From NCBI RefSeq assembly GCF_008065135.1, contig NZ_CP042914.1:868001-932000 (forward strand): a stretch of DNA of 64,000 nt. The letters are read 5' to 3'. Positions 17,868 to 27,252 of the stretch are shown in pieces. The notes under the pieces are model-generated. The model saw nothing but the letters and a program-made list of their open reading frames with translations, was not told the DNA's origin and ran no database searches. The position numbers were made by a program, and so were the translations under genes. The stretch is from Roseimaritima ulvae. GTDB lineage: Bacteria > Planctomycetota > Planctomycetia > Pirellulales > Pirellulaceae. Position 1 is the first letter of the stretch, and each line of letters starts with the position of its first letter.

Positions 17868-18556
17868 TTGCGATTACATTTGATATTGATTGGGCACCGG
17901 ATGCGGTGATCGAAGACACACTGCGGATATTGGATGAGCAGAATGTATCGGCGACGTTCTTTGCCACGCACGATACGCCGGTCTTGAAGGACTTGCGGAA
18001 TCATGAAATCGCAATCCACCCCGACTTTCGTGGCGGGGATTACGAGCAGAAAGTCAGCGACTTGTTGGCAGTCTATCCGGATGCCGTGGGCGCCCGATCC
18101 CATGCGTATTACCTGAATTCGCAGATCGCGAAGCACTACGGTGCAATTGGCTTGCAGTACGAATCCAGTCTCGAGATGATTGGCGTGCAAGGCGTGCGAC
18201 CGTTTCGGCACTGGTTGGGCTTTGTTCGCATTCCCGTGTTTTGGGAAGATGATATTAACGCCGCGATGGAAGGCGATTGGGACCTCCCTAGGATGGACAG
18301 CGATTCAAAGTCGCTCTACGTCTTTGATTTTCACCCGGTTCATGTTTATCTGAACACCGAGAGCCTTGATCGCTACGAACGAGCCCGGAAATACTATCAT
18401 CAACCCGAAGAATTGAAGTCTTGCGCCGCACCCGAGACTATCCCCGGCACGCGGACGCTTCTGAAGCAGTTAGTTAAGTATTGCAGCGAGTCGAATAACC
18501 ATTCGAGACTCTCTGAAGTAGTCGATGTGTTCGCGAATTCGAGGAATTGTTCTTAG
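17864..18556 (+). CDS. Polysaccharide deacetylase-like protein (WbmS family)
   Basis: 230 residues. NodB-like features: FDIDWAPD near the N-terminus (Asp7, Asp9), the IHPDF segment with His52, GARSHAYY with His80, and FDFHPVHVY. The pattern fits the small WbmS-type deacetylases described from Bordetella O-antigen loci more than classical chitin deacetylases. It could remove an acyl group from an amino sugar. The start overlaps the preceding stop by 4 bases. Activity is inferred. Confidence 0.78.
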   Translation: MIAITFDIDWAPDAVIEDTLRILDEQNVSATFFATHDTPVLKDLRNHEIAIHPDFRGGDYEQKVSDLLAVYPDAVGARSHAYYLNSQIAKHYGAIGLQYESSLEMIGVQGVRPFRHWLGFVRIPVFWEDDINAAMEGDWDLPRMDSDSKSLYVFDFHPVHVYLNTESLDRYERARKYYHQPEELKSCAAPETIPGTRTLLKQLVKYCSESNNHSRLSEVVDVFANSRNCS

Positions 18557-19348
18557 ATGCAGTATGCTGTCACCCACCCCAAAGAAGAAATCCTCGCGGC
18601 CGTTGAAGACGCTTTGCAGCATCTCGAAGGCTATGATCAGGAGTTTTATCGTCGCGTCTGGGCGACGGAAATGGAGATTTATTGTGAGCGTCTGAGAGCG
18701 GTTGGTATGGTGGGCAAAGACCACGTGTTAGACGCGGGGAGCGGCAATGGCCAGTGGACTTACTGCCTGTCTCAGACCAACGGACAGGTGGCAGCTATTG
18801 ATGTTAACACACCACGACTGAAGGCAACGGAGCATGTCTTGGAAAAGCTGGGAGTCCAGAACATCGAAGTCTCCAAGCAAAGCATCGAAAAGACGAATTT
18901 TCCCGACGGCTCCTTCGATGCGATCTTCTGTTATGGCGTTATGATGTTTTGCGATCATCGTGTTACGCTGGCTGAGTTTTATCGGTTGCTGAAGCCGGGT
19001 GGTTCGATCTACATTTGCACGAATGGACTCGGCTGGTATATCTACAATGTCATGACTCCGCACAATCCTTCCGATCATTTCGACGTGCGTCAGATGGCGA
19101 TCAGCGCTATCCGTAACGGGCTTGCCTTCTTTGCGGAAGGTAGACACCCCGATGGCGAACAATTGGTTGTGCCCAGTCATGTGTTATCAAACGACGCTCA
19201 GGAAGCTGGATTTGCGGACCTCCAGACTGGTCCTGAGGGAACATTGACACTCGAGCCAAACTGCACGCCGCAATCCTTCTTTATGTCCGAGTTCCAGGGG
19301 CTCGAGGGCGTCTACGAACTAGTGGCTAACAAGTCTGCCGCAAATTGA
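18557..19348 (+). CDS. Class I SAM-dependent methyltransferase
   Basis: 263 residues. Motif I is VLDAGSGNGQWTYCL (about residues 55-70), followed by the acidic strand AIDVN and the motif IV-V region FDAIFCYGVMMFCDH. A methyltransferase_11/25-type domain acting on a small molecule or glycan is likely. The gene starts right after the deacetylase stop and overlaps the next gene. It could O-methylate a sugar residue. Acceptor unknown. Confidence 0.87.
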   Translation: MQYAVTHPKEEILAAVEDALQHLEGYDQEFYRRVWATEMEIYCERLRAVGMVGKDHVLDAGSGNGQWTYCLSQTNGQVAAIDVNTPRLKATEHVLEKLGVQNIEVSKQSIEKTNFPDGSFDAIFCYGVMMFCDHRVTLAEFYRLLKPGGSIYICTNGLGWYIYNVMTPHNPSDHFDVRQMAISAIRNGLAFFAEGRHPDGEQLVVPSHVLSNDAQEAGFADLQTGPEGTLTLEPNCTPQSFFMSEFQGLEGVYELVANKSAAN

Positions 19349-20625
19349 TTTCCTCTTCACTCTCTGTTCCGGTCGTCTCAGATCGACCTGCAACGACCAA
19401 TCTGCGTATCGCAGTGATTGGCAACCGAGGTAGTTATGGTTACCGCGTTTGCGATTGGATGCGCAAATTGGGGATCGCTGCCAAATTAGTCTTGATTGAA
19501 GGGACCGACAATCACGAACGTGATTTACCCGAGAGTGTCGATTCGTCTCTGTTGAGCGGCTATCCTGACTGGATAACGAAGTATTCCAGATTCGATAAGC
19601 GGTTTGGTCGACTTGCAAACGACTTTGACATCGGGCTGACGGTCGGTCCCAGCGGGTTGAAAGCGGTTACAAAGATTTCAGCCATTCCCACCGTTCATCT
19701 AGTGGTGGGTTCAGAGGTATGGGATTTACCGCTGCGGTATACCCCACCTCACTCACAGGCATTGCAGTTCTGCCATCGCGTTTATTATCGGCTCGCTTCG
19801 CAGACCACTGCCGCGGGGCGTAGGCGTGAGGCGATGTTGAGTCGGAAAGCGATTTCGAAATCGCGTGTTTTGCTCGCTGATTTTGAACCGGTCATTCGGG
19901 CAACGGAACAGATTGGTGCGACAGGCAAGGTGAGGGTCTGGCCAACGCCGGAAGATGTCGAAGGCAATCAAGCCCGCGTTGATACCAATCTGCTTGAGAG
20001 TCTGAACAACAAGTACGGCAAATACAAAAGAACGATTCTGTGGCTGAGTCGTGTCAACTTTGCTGACAAAAAAGCATCGGCTTACAAGGGAGCCGAAAAC
20101 TTCTTGGCGGCCTTCAAACGACTCGTTCACGAAGATCAGGCAGATGTGCGAGCCATTGTAGGGACGCACGGCGAAGACATTGAGGCCTTCAAATCGCTTG
20201 CCCAGCAATGGAAGCTCGACGACCACATCGACTTTGTGCCTCATTTGCCGCTGTGGAAACTGCTGACCTATATGGCAATTGACAATGCGATTGTCTGCGA
20301 CCAGATGTTCGACATGAACTGTATCACGGGGTTGGCACGCGAAGGGTTATGCCTGGGCACCGCGTTTGTGATGGGCGTTGATCAACGGTTGATGCAAATT
20401 TCTTACGGAGCCGCACTGCCGGTTGAACGCGCGACGGATAGTGTGGAGTGTTTGGAATCGCTGCGGAAGCTCTACGCCCTCTCTAGCGATGGATTTGCAG
20501 CGCGGCAGGAGTCGGTTCGTGCCTGGACACGCCAGTATCTTGACTATCGCGTCGTGATTCCACGGTTGACCAGTATCTTGGAAGAAGTCGACTACCTTTA
20601 TCGTTGTGGAACGAATTTGCCGTGA
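19345..20625 (+). CDS. Glycosyltransferase, GT-B fold
   Basis: 426 residues starting with TTG at 19345, which overlaps the stop of the methyltransferase gene (TTGA). The C-terminal half shows GT4-like features: the strand RTILWLSRVNFADKKASAYKG, GTHGEDIEAFKSLAQQW, and a terminal region with late acidic residues. The family match is weaker than for the other GT4 genes here, but length and context support a cytosolic sugar transferase for repeat-unit assembly. Confidence 0.75.
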   Translation: MISSSLSVPVVSDRPATTNLRIAVIGNRGSYGYRVCDWMRKLGIAAKLVLIEGTDNHERDLPESVDSSLLSGYPDWITKYSRFDKRFGRLANDFDIGLTVGPSGLKAVTKISAIPTVHLVVGSEVWDLPLRYTPPHSQALQFCHRVYYRLASQTTAAGRRREAMLSRKAISKSRVLLADFEPVIRATEQIGATGKVRVWPTPEDVEGNQARVDTNLLESLNNKYGKYKRTILWLSRVNFADKKASAYKGAENFLAAFKRLVHEDQADVRAIVGTHGEDIEAFKSLAQQWKLDDHIDFVPHLPLWKLLTYMAIDNAIVCDQMFDMNCITGLAREGLCLGTAFVMGVDQRLMQISYGAALPVERATDSVECLESLRKLYALSSDGFAARQESVRAWTRQYLDYRVVIPRLTSILEEVDYLYRCGTNLP

Positions 20626-21494
20626 CACTTGCACGAGCCGCGCTTCGCTTGCTGGACCGTTCGGTCGGTCGGAAAATACTCGCGTCTTATGCGTCCTGGC
20701 ACGCTCGTCGTGCCTCGGGGCGTGAGGTGGAGGTGCTGTACGACGGTGTCTGGATGCATCGCGTCAACGGTATCTATTGGGCCGATGCGCCAAACTTTGC
20801 TTACCATCGATTGATTACCCCTAAATGGATGCGATACGCTGACGGCCAAGAACAGTGGGGACGCGACTTTTGGTTTCACGTATATGAACCACAGCAAGGC
20901 GACATCATCGTTGATATTGGGGCGGGAGCCGGTACCGACCTGCCGCTATTTTCCAGACAAGTTGGTCCTGATGGGCGTGTTATCGCCATTGAAGCTCATC
21001 CCACAACGTTTGAAATGATGGAGCGGACCGTGGACCGCAACCAACTGGCAAATGTCCGTTGCTTTCACAAGGCGATTGTTGATCGTCCAGGGACGTTGGC
21101 GATTACCGACGACGAACGGCATATCAGCAATGCCATTGACTTTGCTGGCCAGGCATCATCAAGCTCGACGTTTAATGTCGAAGGTTGCACGCTGGAGACG
21201 GTCTGTGCCGAAGCCGCAGTGGATCGCATCGACCTGCTGAAAATGAACATTGAAGGTGCCGAACAGTATGCGATTCTTGGTATGTCGGAAATGTTGGAAC
21301 GAATTCGGAATGTTTGCATTTGTTGTCACGACTTTCGTGCCGAGCGTGGAGATGGTGCACACTTCCGCACGCGTAAAGTGGTGACAGAATATCTTTGCGA
21401 TCACGGATTCAAAGTCACTACTCGGGATGATGATGCGCGGCCCTTTGTGCGTGATCATATTCACGGCGTGAACCTGCGGTGGTCACCTCAGTGA
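20622..21494 (+). CDS. FkbM family methyltransferase
   Basis: 290 residues from the GTG at 20622, which overlaps the preceding stop (GTGA); a TTG at 20604 is less likely. FkbM signature: IIVDIGAGAGTDLPLFSRQV, RVIAIEAHPTTFEMM and the downstream DLLKMNIEGAEQYAI. FkbM-type enzymes O-methylate sugars and polyketides. In glycan loci they typically methylate a residue of the polysaccharide. The start of the next gene overlaps its stop in the same way. Confidence 0.9.
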   Translation: MTLARAALRLLDRSVGRKILASYASWHARRASGREVEVLYDGVWMHRVNGIYWADAPNFAYHRLITPKWMRYADGQEQWGRDFWFHVYEPQQGDIIVDIGAGAGTDLPLFSRQVGPDGRVIAIEAHPTTFEMMERTVDRNQLANVRCFHKAIVDRPGTLAITDDERHISNAIDFAGQASSSSTFNVEGCTLETVCAEAAVDRIDLLKMNIEGAEQYAILGMSEMLERIRNVCICCHDFRAERGDGAHFRTRKVVTEYLCDHGFKVTTRDDDARPFVRDHIHGVNLRWSPQ

Positions 21495-22699
21495 CGGATC
21501 AGCAACGCATCAAAGTCGGACATGTTTTTACCGAATTCTGTCCCCACAAGTCCGTTCTTCGTTATTGGCCGGTCGCCAATCCGTATGTGGATTCAGCCGT
21601 TTATTGTTTTCGCCGTACAAACGCTGATACGTTCCCGCATCACGAAGTCTGGACGGAACGCATGGCATCAAGGTTGCGGGGACTGCCGTCGGGGCCTTGG
21701 AAACGCTTTACTCGGCCAATGGCTTCCGTCGCGCATCGCGTGACATGGAGGCGGTTCATTGATCGGTCGAGCGTGCAATTACTGCATGTGCAATTTGGTG
21801 ATAAAGCGGTTCGGTTATTGCCAATGCTTAACCGTGCAAGTCTGCCATTGGTAGTGACGTTCCGTGGTTCTGATATCAACTGTGCTAGTTATTCCGAAAT
21901 CAGGCGACACGGATTAAGAAAGTTATTTGCCCGCGCTTCTCTATGCCATTTTGTTTCACATGATCTGCGCCGCAAAGCGATCGAGCTTGGTTGTCCAAGC
22001 GAAATCGCACGTACTATTCACGTCGGTGCGCCGCCGCATGCCGCGCATCAATTGAGTAGGCCAACCTCACGAATCGAGGATTGCCAGTTCTATTGTGTGG
22101 CCTCATTGCTTCCTTGCAAGGGGCACGAAACCTTGCTGACAGCCTTTCGGGATGTTCGTAAAGAAATACCGAACGCAACATTGCACTTGGTCGGGGATGG
22201 GCCCCTGCGAGACCGTTTGCAGTGGGTCTGCGATTCTTTGCAGCTCGGCGGTCGAGTCATATTCCACGGACACCTTGACAACGAAGTTGTGATTTCGAAG
22301 CTGCGTGATGATGCGGATGTCGTGGTCTTGACTTCACAGCATGACGATGAAGGAAATCAGGAAGGCTTGCCCACCAGTTTGCAAGAAGCAGCAAGTTTGG
22401 GCCTGCCCTGCATTGGCACCGATTGCGGTGGTATTTCGGAACTGATTTGTAATGGTGAAACGGGCTTGGTCGTGCCGCAGCGTGATCCTGCTCGAGTCGC
22501 CGAGGCATTGCTGCAGCTTGCGAAGTCACCTCGTCTGAGGGCCGAGATGGGTAGTGCGGCAGCTCTGCGCGGACGTGAACACTTCAACCTTGAAAATTTC
22601 TACGTCCAAATCGCTGCTTGCTATCGCGAAGCCATCTACGGCGAGCCCGTCGTCGCTCCATCGGCAGAAAATTCCGGCACTCATTCGGTGAGTGTGTAG
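21491..22699 (+). CDS. GT4 family glycosyltransferase
   Basis: 402 residues from the GTG at 21491 (GTGA overlap with the previous stop); an in-frame GTG at 21479 is the alternative. Typical GT4 C-terminal domain: FYCVASLLPCKGHETLLTAF, LHLVGDGPLRDRLQ, and the donor-binding EGLPTSLQEAASLGLPCIGT. It is retained in the tight cluster of overlapping genes, so it probably adds one residue of the repeat unit at the cytosolic membrane face. Confidence 0.92.
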   Translation: MTDQQRIKVGHVFTEFCPHKSVLRYWPVANPYVDSAVYCFRRTNADTFPHHEVWTERMASRLRGLPSGPWKRFTRPMASVAHRVTWRRFIDRSSVQLLHVQFGDKAVRLLPMLNRASLPLVVTFRGSDINCASYSEIRRHGLRKLFARASLCHFVSHDLRRKAIELGCPSEIARTIHVGAPPHAAHQLSRPTSRIEDCQFYCVASLLPCKGHETLLTAFRDVRKEIPNATLHLVGDGPLRDRLQWVCDSLQLGGRVIFHGHLDNEVVISKLRDDADVVVLTSQHDDEGNQEGLPTSLQEAASLGLPCIGTDCGGISELICNGETGLVVPQRDPARVAEALLQLAKSPRLRAEMGSAAALRGREHFNLENFYVQIAACYREAIYGEPVVAPSAENSGTHSVSV

Positions 22700-22701
22700 G
22701 T

Positions 22702-24699
22702 ATGTGTGGAGTCTTCGCATGCGTCCAGCGAGGTGCATCGATACAAGTGGCGGACCTTGTTGCTGCCACAACCCTGATACGTCACCGCGGTCCGGACGAC
22801 GAAGGGTATGTGTTGATCGACGAGGCGGGGCGGGCCAAACCTCTTCGTGGCGATGAGACGCCGCCGATGTCATGCACGTCAGGACTGCGGTACGCGCCCG
22901 ATACGCGTTGGGACAGCTATCGTGTCGGGTTTCATGTTGGCCTGGGCCACCGGCGGTTGTCCATCCTTGATTTATCGGTCGCTGGCCATCAGCCGATGTG
23001 CGACCGCGAGCAGAAAGTGTGGATCACATACAACGGTGAGATCTACAATTACAAGGAATTACGGACTCAACTCGAGTCATATGGGGTCCGGTTCCAGACG
23101 GGTACCGACACCGAGGTCGTTATCGCGGCCTACAAGCACTGGGGAGAAGCATGCCTGGATCACTTTAATGGCATGTGGGCGTTTGTGATTGTGGACGTCG
23201 ATCGGCAAAGGCTTTTTGCGGCGGGGGATCGCTTTGCAATTAAGCCGTTGTACTTGTGGTCTAGCCCATCGGGAAATGTCTTCTTTGCATCGGAGCTAAA
23301 GCAATTTACGCGGCTACCTGAATGGAACCCCGAGCTGCATGCACCTGCTTGTTACGAGTATCTGGCAAAGGGAAAATTCAATCACATCAATCAGACCTTG
23401 ATACGGTCGGTAAGACGATTGCGCGGAGGAGAGAAGTGTTCGATGCCGCTTGCACCGTCAGCTACCGGCGATGTGGTTATCAGTGAGTGGTATGAATTAC
23501 CGCGTCATGCCGGTTCTGGCGCGATGAACGACGGGGAGGCTATCGAAGAATTTGAAGAATTGTTTGCGGACTCGATTCGTTTGCGCTTACGTGCTGACGT
23601 TAAGGTAGGTTCATGCCTGTCTGGTGGACTGGACAGTTCGAGCATTGTGTGTATCGCCAACGGAATGCTCCGGAACCAGGATTCTGCGCATCAGCAAGAA
23701 ACCATTTCTAGTTGTTATGAAGACTCCCGTTTCGATGAGAGGGATTATATCCATCAGGTCGTGGACCTGTTGGGTGTGAAGGCACATTACGTGTTTCCTA
23801 CTGTCGATGCTCTTCTGGAACGAACCGCATCTATGGCGTGGCAGTTGGATGGCCCGTTTTTTTCCGGCAGCGTGTTTTCTCAATGGAATGTATTTTCTGA
23901 GGCACGGCAACGCGGTTTGAAGGTAATGCTGGATGGACAGGGCGCAGATGAACAGCTTGGTGGGTACCATAAGTACTATCAGCCGCTGTTCACTGAACTT
24001 CTGCGGAATTTGCAATGGGTTGAATACGCCCAGCAGCTCGGCGGTTGGTGTCGGCGTCATGGGTCACCGCGTGACGGCTTGTTAATGACCAAACGGCTGT
24101 TGTCCTCACATCGGCTATTTCGCAAGCTTTCCTTTCGCGCGGGTTCCGTTCCGTCACTCCATCAAGGTTCTATCTTCCGACGTTGCGAGTCCAACGGGGA
24201 CGACCTGGCGTCGCCGTCTGTGCCTCGCACCGTAGATGAGCTTTTGCGGAATGAAATTCAGCGCACCAGCCTACCGCGGTTGCTGCACTACGAAGACCGC
24301 AACTCGATGGCGCACAGCATCGAAGCACGCGTTCCATTCTTGGACTATCGGCTTGTGGAATTTTTGGTCAATCAACCCATCCGCCGAAAAATCCGTCGAG
24401 GTGAGACAAAATTTTTACTGCGGGAATCAATGAAGGGCCGGCTGCCGGAGGGAGTCCGTACTCGGCAGGACAAAATGGGGTTTGTTTCCCCCGAAGAAGT
24501 CTGGATGCGAGGTCCTAAAAAAAACGCTTTTCGCGATTTATTGTCCACCGCGTGCAGCCAATGCGAAGCCTTCGTGGACGGTCCTCGTCTATTGACGCAT
24601 TTTGACGAGTATCTGCAAGGTAACAAGAAATATTCGAAGTCGTATTGGCGCGTGATTTCGTTTGGCAATTGGATGCAGGAATTTGGCGTTACGGGATGA
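22702..24699 (+). CDS. Asparagine-synthase-like glutamine amidotransferase 1
   Basis: 665 residues; the start is fixed at the ATG at 22702 because Cys2 of MCGVFACVQRG must be the N-terminal nucleophile of the glutaminase domain. RHRGPDDEG and YNGEIYNYKELR follow. The synthetase domain has the PPi-loop CLSGGLDSSS near residue 307 and the DGQGADEQLGGYHKYY segment. AsnB-like proteins in O-antigen loci (WbpS, WbmE) amidate uronic acids of the glycan instead of making asparagine. With the uronic-acid genes upstream, that role fits here. A paralogue is at 32449. Confidence 0.9.
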   Translation: MCGVFACVQRGASIQVADLVAATTLIRHRGPDDEGYVLIDEAGRAKPLRGDETPPMSCTSGLRYAPDTRWDSYRVGFHVGLGHRRLSILDLSVAGHQPMCDREQKVWITYNGEIYNYKELRTQLESYGVRFQTGTDTEVVIAAYKHWGEACLDHFNGMWAFVIVDVDRQRLFAAGDRFAIKPLYLWSSPSGNVFFASELKQFTRLPEWNPELHAPACYEYLAKGKFNHINQTLIRSVRRLRGGEKCSMPLAPSATGDVVISEWYELPRHAGSGAMNDGEAIEEFEELFADSIRLRLRADVKVGSCLSGGLDSSSIVCIANGMLRNQDSAHQQETISSCYEDSRFDERDYIHQVVDLLGVKAHYVFPTVDALLERTASMAWQLDGPFFSGSVFSQWNVFSEARQRGLKVMLDGQGADEQLGGYHKYYQPLFTELLRNLQWVEYAQQLGGWCRRHGSPRDGLLMTKRLLSSHRLFRKLSFRAGSVPSLHQGSIFRRCESNGDDLASPSVPRTVDELLRNEIQRTSLPRLLHYEDRNSMAHSIEARVPFLDYRLVEFLVNQPIRRKIRRGETKFLLRESMKGRLPEGVRTRQDKMGFVSPEEVWMRGPKKNAFRDLLSTACSQCEAFVDGPRLLTHFDEYLQGNKKYSKSYWRVISFGNWMQEFGVTG

Positions 24700-24753
24700 C
24701 CACGAATTCGCGCCTCGGATTAGGCCTCATCGGACGATTCTGCAATCACGATA

Positions 24754-24782
24754 TGAGTCTACCGGGAAGCCCGGTGGACTCA
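24754..24782. terminator. 13-bp stem hairpin, possible terminator or palindromic repeat
   Basis: Arms 24754-24766 and 24770-24782 with loop AAG, one G-T wobble, followed by CTTTTCC. It lies in the 126-base gap between the first amidotransferase and the next glycosyltransferase, where the tight overlap pattern of the operon breaks. The short T-stretch allows weak intrinsic termination, or it may be a dispersed palindrome. Confidence 0.5.
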
Positions 24783-24825
24783 CTTTTCCGGCCAAGGCGA
24801 CGCGAGCAAGCGGAGTTTCCTTGCG

Positions 24826-25977
24826 ATGAATAAGAAAGTGCATTCATCGCGTATTCTTGTGGCATCGTTAACCGATCATCATGTTGACGGACGTGTTGCG
24901 AGACAGATTGAGCAGCTCTCGACGGACCATACAGTCATCTCTGCAGGGAGTGTTCCATCGCAGCTTGTCAGGGAGCGGGTCGCGCTGAAGTCACCTCCGG
25001 TTCGTAAAGACTTTTGGCATCGCGCTTCCAGCTTGTCTTTGTTGCTGTCGCGGTGTTACGAGAGGCACTATTGGTCGCGACCTTGGGTACGATCCGCAGC
25101 AAGATCGCTTGCCGATGTTGATTGCGATTTGCTGCTCGTGAACGATTTCCCCTTATTGCCGATTGCTATCCGGGTATCTCGTTCAAGACCTGTCGTGTTC
25201 GATGCGCATGAGTATTATCCTCGGCAAGGTGAGAACGAACGTCGGTTTCGTCTTCTGATGAAGCCCTACTACAACGCGTTGTGTAAGCGTTACCTGCCCC
25301 AGACACGTTCGATGCTGACGGTTTCGGCAGGGCTGGCAAAAGAGTATGCCCGAGAATTTGGCGTGGACCCGGTGTTGATTCGGAACGCACCAAGTTTTGA
25401 AAAGCTTGAACCTAGTCGGCGTGGTAACCGCATTCGGATCGTCTACCATGGCGTTGCTCAGCGACGCCGAAACCTTGAGTCGTTGATCGACGTGGTGCGA
25501 GCAATCGGCGATGGGTTTGAATTGCATTTCATGTTGAAGACCCGCCAGTCACGGTTGCAGGAATTGAAGCAGCATGCGGCGGGTTGCGACCGCATTCACT
25601 TTCATCCGCCGGTGCTCAGCCAGGAAATCGCCCGGACGATCAATCAGTATGACATTGGTGTCGCTTTTTTTCCGCCGGTAACTTTCAATCTGAAACATTG
25701 CTTACCGAATAAATTCTTTGAGTATATTCAGGGGCGACTTGGAGTGTTGGTGGGGCCGACACCCGACATGGCAGAGATCGTCGAGCGTGAAGGTTGTGGG
25801 GTCATTGCCCGCGACTTCTCGAATGAAGCGTTATACGAAGCTCTAACGGAGCTTTCCAGCGACAAAGTCGAAAGGATGAAGCAACGCAGCCATGAGATTG
25901 CATCGACCTATTGTTGGGATGTTGAGTCGGAACGGTTTCGGACCGTCATTTCCGACGCATTAGAGGGACCCAGATGA
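24826..25977 (+). CDS. GT4 family glycosyltransferase
   Basis: 383 residues. N-terminal Rossmann-like domain starting ILVASLTDHHVDGRVARQIE. C-terminal domain with RIRIVYHGVAQRRRNLESLI and the late segment KFFEYIQGRLGVLVGPTPDM, characteristic of GT-B enzymes that act in glycan assembly. The stop overlaps the start of the next gene by 4 bases. Donor and acceptor unknown. Confidence 0.88.
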   Translation: MNKKVHSSRILVASLTDHHVDGRVARQIEQLSTDHTVISAGSVPSQLVRERVALKSPPVRKDFWHRASSLSLLLSRCYERHYWSRPWVRSAARSLADVDCDLLLVNDFPLLPIAIRVSRSRPVVFDAHEYYPRQGENERRFRLLMKPYYNALCKRYLPQTRSMLTVSAGLAKEYAREFGVDPVLIRNAPSFEKLEPSRRGNRIRIVYHGVAQRRRNLESLIDVVRAIGDGFELHFMLKTRQSRLQELKQHAAGCDRIHFHPPVLSQEIARTINQYDIGVAFFPPVTFNLKHCLPNKFFEYIQGRLGVLVGPTPDMAEIVEREGCGVIARDFSNEALYEALTELSSDKVERMKQRSHEIASTYCWDVESERFRTVISDALEGPR

Positions 25978-26888
25978 ATAGCCCTCACGGCACGCCTCGA
26001 TTCACGATCATTACGGCAACTTTTAATCGATGTGAGCTGCTGGGGCGGTGCCTGGATAGCCTTAGCTTACAGACGTTTTCCAGTTGGGAAGTGGTCATTG
26101 TCGATGATGGCTCCACAGACGAGACGGAAAGTTTCGTCCGCGCCAAACGCAGTGTGGATAAGCGGATCCGATATGTGTACCAAGAGAATGCGGGTGCAAA
26201 CGCCGCGAGAAACCACGGCAGTCGGGTGGCGAAGGGGGAGTACATTCTCGTTCTCGATAGTGACGACGAGGTCAAACGGAATTGGCTGGCGGAGCTTGAC
26301 TCGCTGATCACAGAATCGCAAGCGGAAATCGTCTGTTGCGGGATCGATTTTGTGGATGAGGAAAAGCGGCTTGTGAAGCAAGCGAAGCCGGTGGAGGACC
26401 GGGTGGGAACGCACAACAATGGTGTCTACCAGTCGGGAACCTATGCCGTACGACGCGACATCTTCCTGGCGTTAGGTGGATTCTTGGAAAGTTTGCCTGC
26501 GCATCAGAGCTCGGAATTTCGGATGAGGCTATTCGAACTGTGTCGGCAAGAAGGCTACCGAATCGCTTCGACAGCACAGTGTTTGAGTATCGGCCATTCG
26601 CATGGCGGACCGAATATACGGAGCGATGCCGCAGCAAAGTTGGTTGCTGCAAAATACATCTTAGATCGCCACCACGACAAATTTAAAACCCGGCGTTCGA
26701 TTGCAAGTTGGCAGGCATCTGCGGGTGGGTGCGCCGCTGAACTTCGGCGGTATCGCGAGGCACGCAGTTTTTTCGCGCAGGCAGTACGCTCCTATCCCCG
26801 CTTCTGGAAGAATTATGTCCGCTGGGCTTTGACCTGCCTGCCGCTGATCCGCCGTCAATTTTGGCGGTCCACAGGTGGAAAAACCTGA
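25974..26888 (+). CDS. GT2 family glycosyltransferase
   Basis: 304 residues. GT-A fold: TIITATFNRCELLGRCLDSL at the N-terminus, VVIVDDGSTDET with the nucleotide-binding aspartates, ENAGANAARNHG, and the metal-binding DSDDE (ILVLDSDDEVKRNWL). It transfers a sugar from a nucleotide donor with inversion. The ATG overlaps the upstream stop (ATGA). It is the last gene before a 360-base gap, so it may end a transcription unit. Confidence 0.93.
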   Translation: MNSPHGTPRFTIITATFNRCELLGRCLDSLSLQTFSSWEVVIVDDGSTDETESFVRAKRSVDKRIRYVYQENAGANAARNHGSRVAKGEYILVLDSDDEVKRNWLAELDSLITESQAEIVCCGIDFVDEEKRLVKQAKPVEDRVGTHNNGVYQSGTYAVRRDIFLALGGFLESLPAHQSSEFRMRLFELCRQEGYRIASTAQCLSIGHSHGGPNIRSDAAAKLVAAKYILDRHHDKFKTRRSIASWQASAGGCAAELRRYREARSFFAQAVRSYPRFWKNYVRWALTCLPLIRRQFWRSTGGKT

Positions 26889-27252
26889 GCCGTCTGCACT
26901 GCGGTTTCAGGCGTGGTGAATTGCTAGGCATTGCAGGGCGTTTTAATTGACTGCAGGCGAGCTGACGCTTGACAACAGGCATCGTGACGTTTGATTTTGC
27001 TGCCGAAAGGAAAGTTGCAGGATCTCGGCTCGATATCGATCATGAGACGTCCGTAACGATGTAGATATCGTTCCGCCTTTTTCACGTCTCTATTTGTTTA
27101 CGGACGAGCATTTTGGAGGGGGCTGCATCTTTTTATGACTTTCCAAGCAGCACCAAAAACGAACCCGCTACGCGGATCGCACCGAAAGTTTCTTTCGCCC
27201 CATGTGTCACGACGGCTCTAAAGCATTGCTTGACGACGATATTATCTGTCGG
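26889..27252. other. Intergenic region with nested inverted repeats
   Basis: About 360 bases without a convincing gene. Nested inverted repeats: GAGACGT (27044-27050) / ACGTCTC (27084-27090); CGTCCGTAA (27048-27056) / TTACGGACG (27098-27106); AACGAT (27055-27060) / ATCGTT (27067-27072). The first two overlap, so the strand could switch between alternative hairpins. No T-run follows directly. It separates two halves of the glycan locus and is a plausible place for an internal promoter, regulator or old insertion scar. Confidence 0.5.

Noticed and set aside
22702-24699. Plain asparagine biosynthesis gene
   Set aside because: Location inside a glycan operon with a second paralogue and uronic-acid genes makes a glycan amidation role more likely, although the activity is not proven.
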